From: a virus
IMG/VR virus record: IMGVR_UViG_3300044912_000138
Location: 1 to 22,740 of that record
DNA: 22,740 bases
Reading direction: 5' to 3' (one strand)
Below the pieces are notes generated by a model, which made no database searches, was not told where the DNA came from, and saw nothing but the letters and a program-made list of their open reading frames with translations. How positions within the stretch are numbered: the first letter of the stretch is position 1; each line of letters starts with the position of its first letter. This document shows positions 20,215 through 22,740 of the stretch, piece after piece. The position numbers and the translations under genes are program-made.

Positions 20215-22128
20215 ATGATATCGATTGAGGAAATACCATCATTGTTGGCCAATGAACAATATCGGCCCAAAAATTATGAGCATTGGAACCGGGTTCGGGA
20301 TAACATGTTCATCCATACACGTGGAAAAAATCCCGGGGAAATTTTAACCCGGCGGCGGCCAAATGAGGATGAGGATGTGAAAAAATATCGATTATCGATT
20401 TATGAACCAATCACAAAAGGTTCGATGAATCGTGCCATTGATAAATTGTTCCGGATTTTCCAAGGTGCCAATTTTTCAATTTCCGTTTCGGATGAATTGA
20501 ACACATATTTGAGTGAACAAAAATTCGATGGGCAATATTTTTATTCATACATCCAAAAATATGTTGTTCGGAGGATGATCGAAGATCCGAACGGTTATTT
20601 GGTTTGGATTCCCGTTGGTGATGGTTTAATCAACCCGGCAATCAAAGTTGATGTGCAACCGGTGTTGATTATGAGTGATGAAATTAAAATTTTGGATCAT
20701 GGCATCATAACATGGGAATCGGAGGATGAAAAATCAATGGTTCGGGTGAATGGCAAATTGGATCAATCCGGTTCAATTTATTACACATTAACCGATTCCG
20801 GATATTACAAACACATTCAATTCGGGCAAAAACATGATCGGAAATTTGAAACCGTGTTGATTTATGAACACAACATTGGTTCCGTTCCGGCCGTGATTTT
20901 GGGTGGTGATTACACCGATGAAAATTTTTTCGATTCGTATTTTTCGGCATTCATTCCATTTGCCAATGAGGCAATCCGGCAATATTCCGATTGGACGGCG
21001 GTAATGACAACATCGGCGTTCCCATATCGTGAGGAAATGGCCGAAACATGTTCGGCAAAGGGTTGCCGGGATGGTGTTGTTTACAATTCGGAAAACGATG
21101 AACATGAACGTTGTGGCAATTGCAAGGGCACCGGCAAAGTGATTTCACGTTCACCATTCGGTGTTTTCATGCGTGAAAAGGGAAACAATGCAATGGGTGG
21201 TGATAATTCATCCGAACCAATGTTGAGGTTCATATCACCGGCCGTGGATATCATCGAATATTCGGGCAATGCATGGGAAACATTATTAAAAAAGGCCGAA
21301 CAATCATTGCATTTAAACGTGATCGATGAATCACAATCCGGGGTTGCAAAACAAATTGATCGTGAGGATTCGTTTTCCCAATTAACCAAAATTTCGAACA
21401 ACATATTTGATGAAATAATCTACAAATCATTGTTGTTCATTGAGGCATATCGAAACGTGATCGAACCGGTTGCACCGGTGATTGTGAAACCAATTTCATT
21501 TTCGATGAAAACGGAATCGGATTTGATTGCCGAAATCACAACGTTGAGTGATAAAAATGCACCGGTTGCATTTTTGGTTGAATCAACCAAGGATTTGGCC
21601 CGGAAACGTTTTTCCGGCAACAAATCGGTTACACGAATGGTTGAAACATTGGTTTCCTATGATCCATTGTTCAACATCAAAACAACCGATAAACAAATGT
21701 TGTTGGCATCCGGAACAATTCAAAAGGCCGATTTAATCCGTTCATTGTATGCATACAGAACATTAACAAATTTGGTGGCATTGAACGGAACGGAGTTTTT
21801 GGAAAAACCATTGCCGGAATTGTTTTTGGCATTGGATGATGCAATGGCACCGATCATTGAAAAATATGTGCCCAAAACCATCATCAACATCGATGCACCA
21901 ACGGTTGATCCCGAATTCCAACGTACCCAAGCCGAGGCCCAAGCCAATTTGAAAGGATCGGTTGGTGGTGTGCAAGGTATTTTGCAAATTCAACAATCGG
22001 TTGCCAATGGAATAACCGATTTTGCGGCGGCAATTGAATTGTTGAATGTGATTTATGGGATTGATGTGGAAACGGCCCGGAAAATTTTGGGAACACCAAA
22101 ACCGATTGAACCGGGAACAAACGTTTGA
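20215..22128 (+). CDS. Portal protein with zinc-finger-like insertion, 637 aa
   Basis: The portal forms the dodecameric DNA gateway of the capsid and docks the terminase. The order of elements fits phage portals: an N-terminal helical part with YEPITKGSMNRAIDKLFRIF (63-82), wing-like strands, RMIEDPNGYLVWIP (120-133), a stretch with SVPAVILGGDYT (223-234), and a long C-terminal helical part containing GVAKQIDREDSFSQLTKISNN, then an acidic and Gln-rich end. Between them, residues 279-303 carry C-x4-C, 15 residues, then C-x2-C, ending CGNCKGTGK, as in DnaJ-type zinc sites. I recall this insertion in portals of Bacteroidota phages. It starts one base after the previous stop, and its position after the tail genes is unusual. 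Confidence 0.8.
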   Translation: MISIEEIPSLLANEQYRPKNYEHWNRVRDNMFIHTRGKNPGEILTRRRPNEDEDVKKYRLSIYEPITKGSMNRAIDKLFRIFQGANFSISVSDELNTYLSEQKFDGQYFYSYIQKYVVRRMIEDPNGYLVWIPVGDGLINPAIKVDVQPVLIMSDEIKILDHGIITWESEDEKSMVRVNGKLDQSGSIYYTLTDSGYYKHIQFGQKHDRKFETVLIYEHNIGSVPAVILGGDYTDENFFDSYFSAFIPFANEAIRQYSDWTAVMTTSAFPYREEMAETCSAKGCRDGVVYNSENDEHERCGNCKGTGKVISRSPFGVFMREKGNNAMGGDNSSEPMLRFISPAVDIIEYSGNAWETLLKKAEQSLHLNVIDESQSGVAKQIDREDSFSQLTKISNNIFDEIIYKSLLFIEAYRNVIEPVAPVIVKPISFSMKTESDLIAEITTLSDKNAPVAFLVESTKDLARKRFSGNKSVTRMVETLVSYDPLFNIKTTDKQMLLASGTIQKADLIRSLYAYRTLTNLVALNGTEFLEKPLPELFLALDDAMAPIIEKYVPKTIINIDAPTVDPEFQRTQAEAQANLKGSVGGVQGILQIQQSVANGITDFAAAIELLNVIYGIDVETARKILGTPKPIEPGTNV

Positions 22129-22131
22129 TAA

Positions 22132-22740
22132 ATGGCCGAATTCACCGAACAAATAATTGATATCATTGAAAAAAAGGATTCGACAATTTCAACGGCCGAA
22201 TCCAAATTGTTGGATCAATTAGGGCCAACCGAAAAATTGATTTTTGCCGATATCAAAAAATTGATCGACAAATTCAACGTTTCCGGCGGCAAAATTGAAT
22301 TCAATGATTCAAACATTGAATTGGTGAACACCATCAATCAAACAATCGTTGATGCAATCCAAAAATCAAAAATGCCGGCAACCATCCGGGAATTTTTGCG
22401 TGATTTCGATACCATAAAGGAATTCAATGTTGATGTTCATTCCAAATTGAATGGATTATCAAAAAAGGAATTGGAGGATTTAATTAATCCCATCCAACGT
22501 GGTGTTGTGCAACAAACATTGGATGGTTTAACCGGTGCCGGTGTTGATGCCAATTTCATCGAACCGGTTAAACAAGGAATTTACCGAAACATCGTTGGTG
22601 GTGCAACCCGTTCCGATTTGGAAAATTTTTTAACGGCATACGTTGTTGGAACACCGGAATTGAATGGTTTATATTCACGATATGTGAAACAAATTTCCCG
22701 GGATGCATTGGGCCAATTTGATGGGCAAATCAATGCAATC
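22132..22740 (+). CDS. Putative minor head/structural protein, partial (N-terminal 203 aa)
   Basis: The gene begins three bases after the portal stop and runs off the right edge without a stop codon. The visible part is helical and charged: MAEFTEQIIDIIEKKDSTIS, then KLIFADIKKLIDKFNVSGG, a Gln/Asn-rich middle and a segment with YSRYVKQISRDALGQFDGQINA at the end. In many phages the gene directly after the portal encodes a minor head protein (MuF/SPP1 gp7 type). The KQISRDALGQFDGQI stretch resembles the helical part before that domain, but the diagnostic C-terminal region is outside the window, so the call rests on position. Confidence 0.55.
   Translation, partial: MAEFTEQIIDIIEKKDSTISTAESKLLDQLGPTEKLIFADIKKLIDKFNVSGGKIEFNDSNIELVNTINQTIVDAIQKSKMPATIREFLRDFDTIKEFNVDVHSKLNGLSKKELEDLINPIQRGVVQQTLDGLTGAGVDANFIEPVKQGIYRNIVGGATRSDLENFLTAYVVGTPELNGLYSRYVKQISRDALGQFDGQINAI

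Noticed and set aside
1-22740. CRISPR arrays, tRNA genes, insertion sequences, integrase or attachment sites
   Set aside because: No spaced direct repeats of CRISPR type, no tRNA-like cloverleaf, no transposase or recombinase motifs were seen on either strand.
1-22740. Simple restriction-site avoidance as the cause of missing AG/CT
   Set aside because: Depletion acts on a two-base motif in nearly all flanking contexts, whereas restriction avoidance affects specific 4-8 base sites; GATC and GAATTC are still common.

Overview
The window is a contiguous piece of a tailed double-stranded DNA bacteriophage (siphovirus-type), and every gene I accept lies on the + strand. A Bacteroidota (Bacteroidetes) host is suggested by three things. 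Two promoters match the group consensus TTG-N19-TAnnTTTG exactly, and a third matches its -7 half. No start codon is preceded by a Shine-Dalgarno sequence. The RecT, small terminase and several unknown proteins resemble, from memory, families common in Bacteroidota phages. No integrase, lysis gene, tRNA or CRISPR array is visible, so lifestyle cannot be judged.

Layout. Positions 1-249 hold a control region: an inverted repeat at the left edge, a promoter-like element, a strong terminator and then the promoter of the first gene. Positions 250-3149 carry eight small genes of unknown function, separated in places by three GGCCCGG/CCGGGCC terminator hairpins. Positions 3197-7936 are a recombination and replication module: RecT annealing protein, a protein with HTH-like segments, a DUF1376-like replication initiator, a helicase-loader-like protein, SSB, and small partners. 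Positions 7993-10429 are the packaging module (small and large terminase with three small genes between). Positions 10459-20213 are the tail module: a chaperone with a likely -1 frameshift product, a tape measure protein, and three large tail or adsorption proteins. Positions 20215-22740 begin the head module (portal, then a truncated head protein).

The genes are tightly packed. Nine junctions are ATGA stop/start overlaps, so translation is probably coupled across long polycistronic messages. The RecT to replication genes would act early on phage DNA, terminase packages it through the portal, and the tail genes build a tail whose length is set by the 1104-residue tape measure (very roughly 165 nm at the usual 0.15 nm per residue).

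The most striking property is global. The dinucleotide CT (and its complement AG) is almost eliminated, in genes and in spacers. AG survives mainly where a Lys, Gln or Glu codon is followed by a codon starting with G, where no synonymous choice can remove it. All thirty stop codons I checked are TAA or TGA, and GAC/GTC are also very rare. I know of no described system that produces this pattern. It could reflect a host defence, a DNA modification, a mutational process or an RNA-level pressure.
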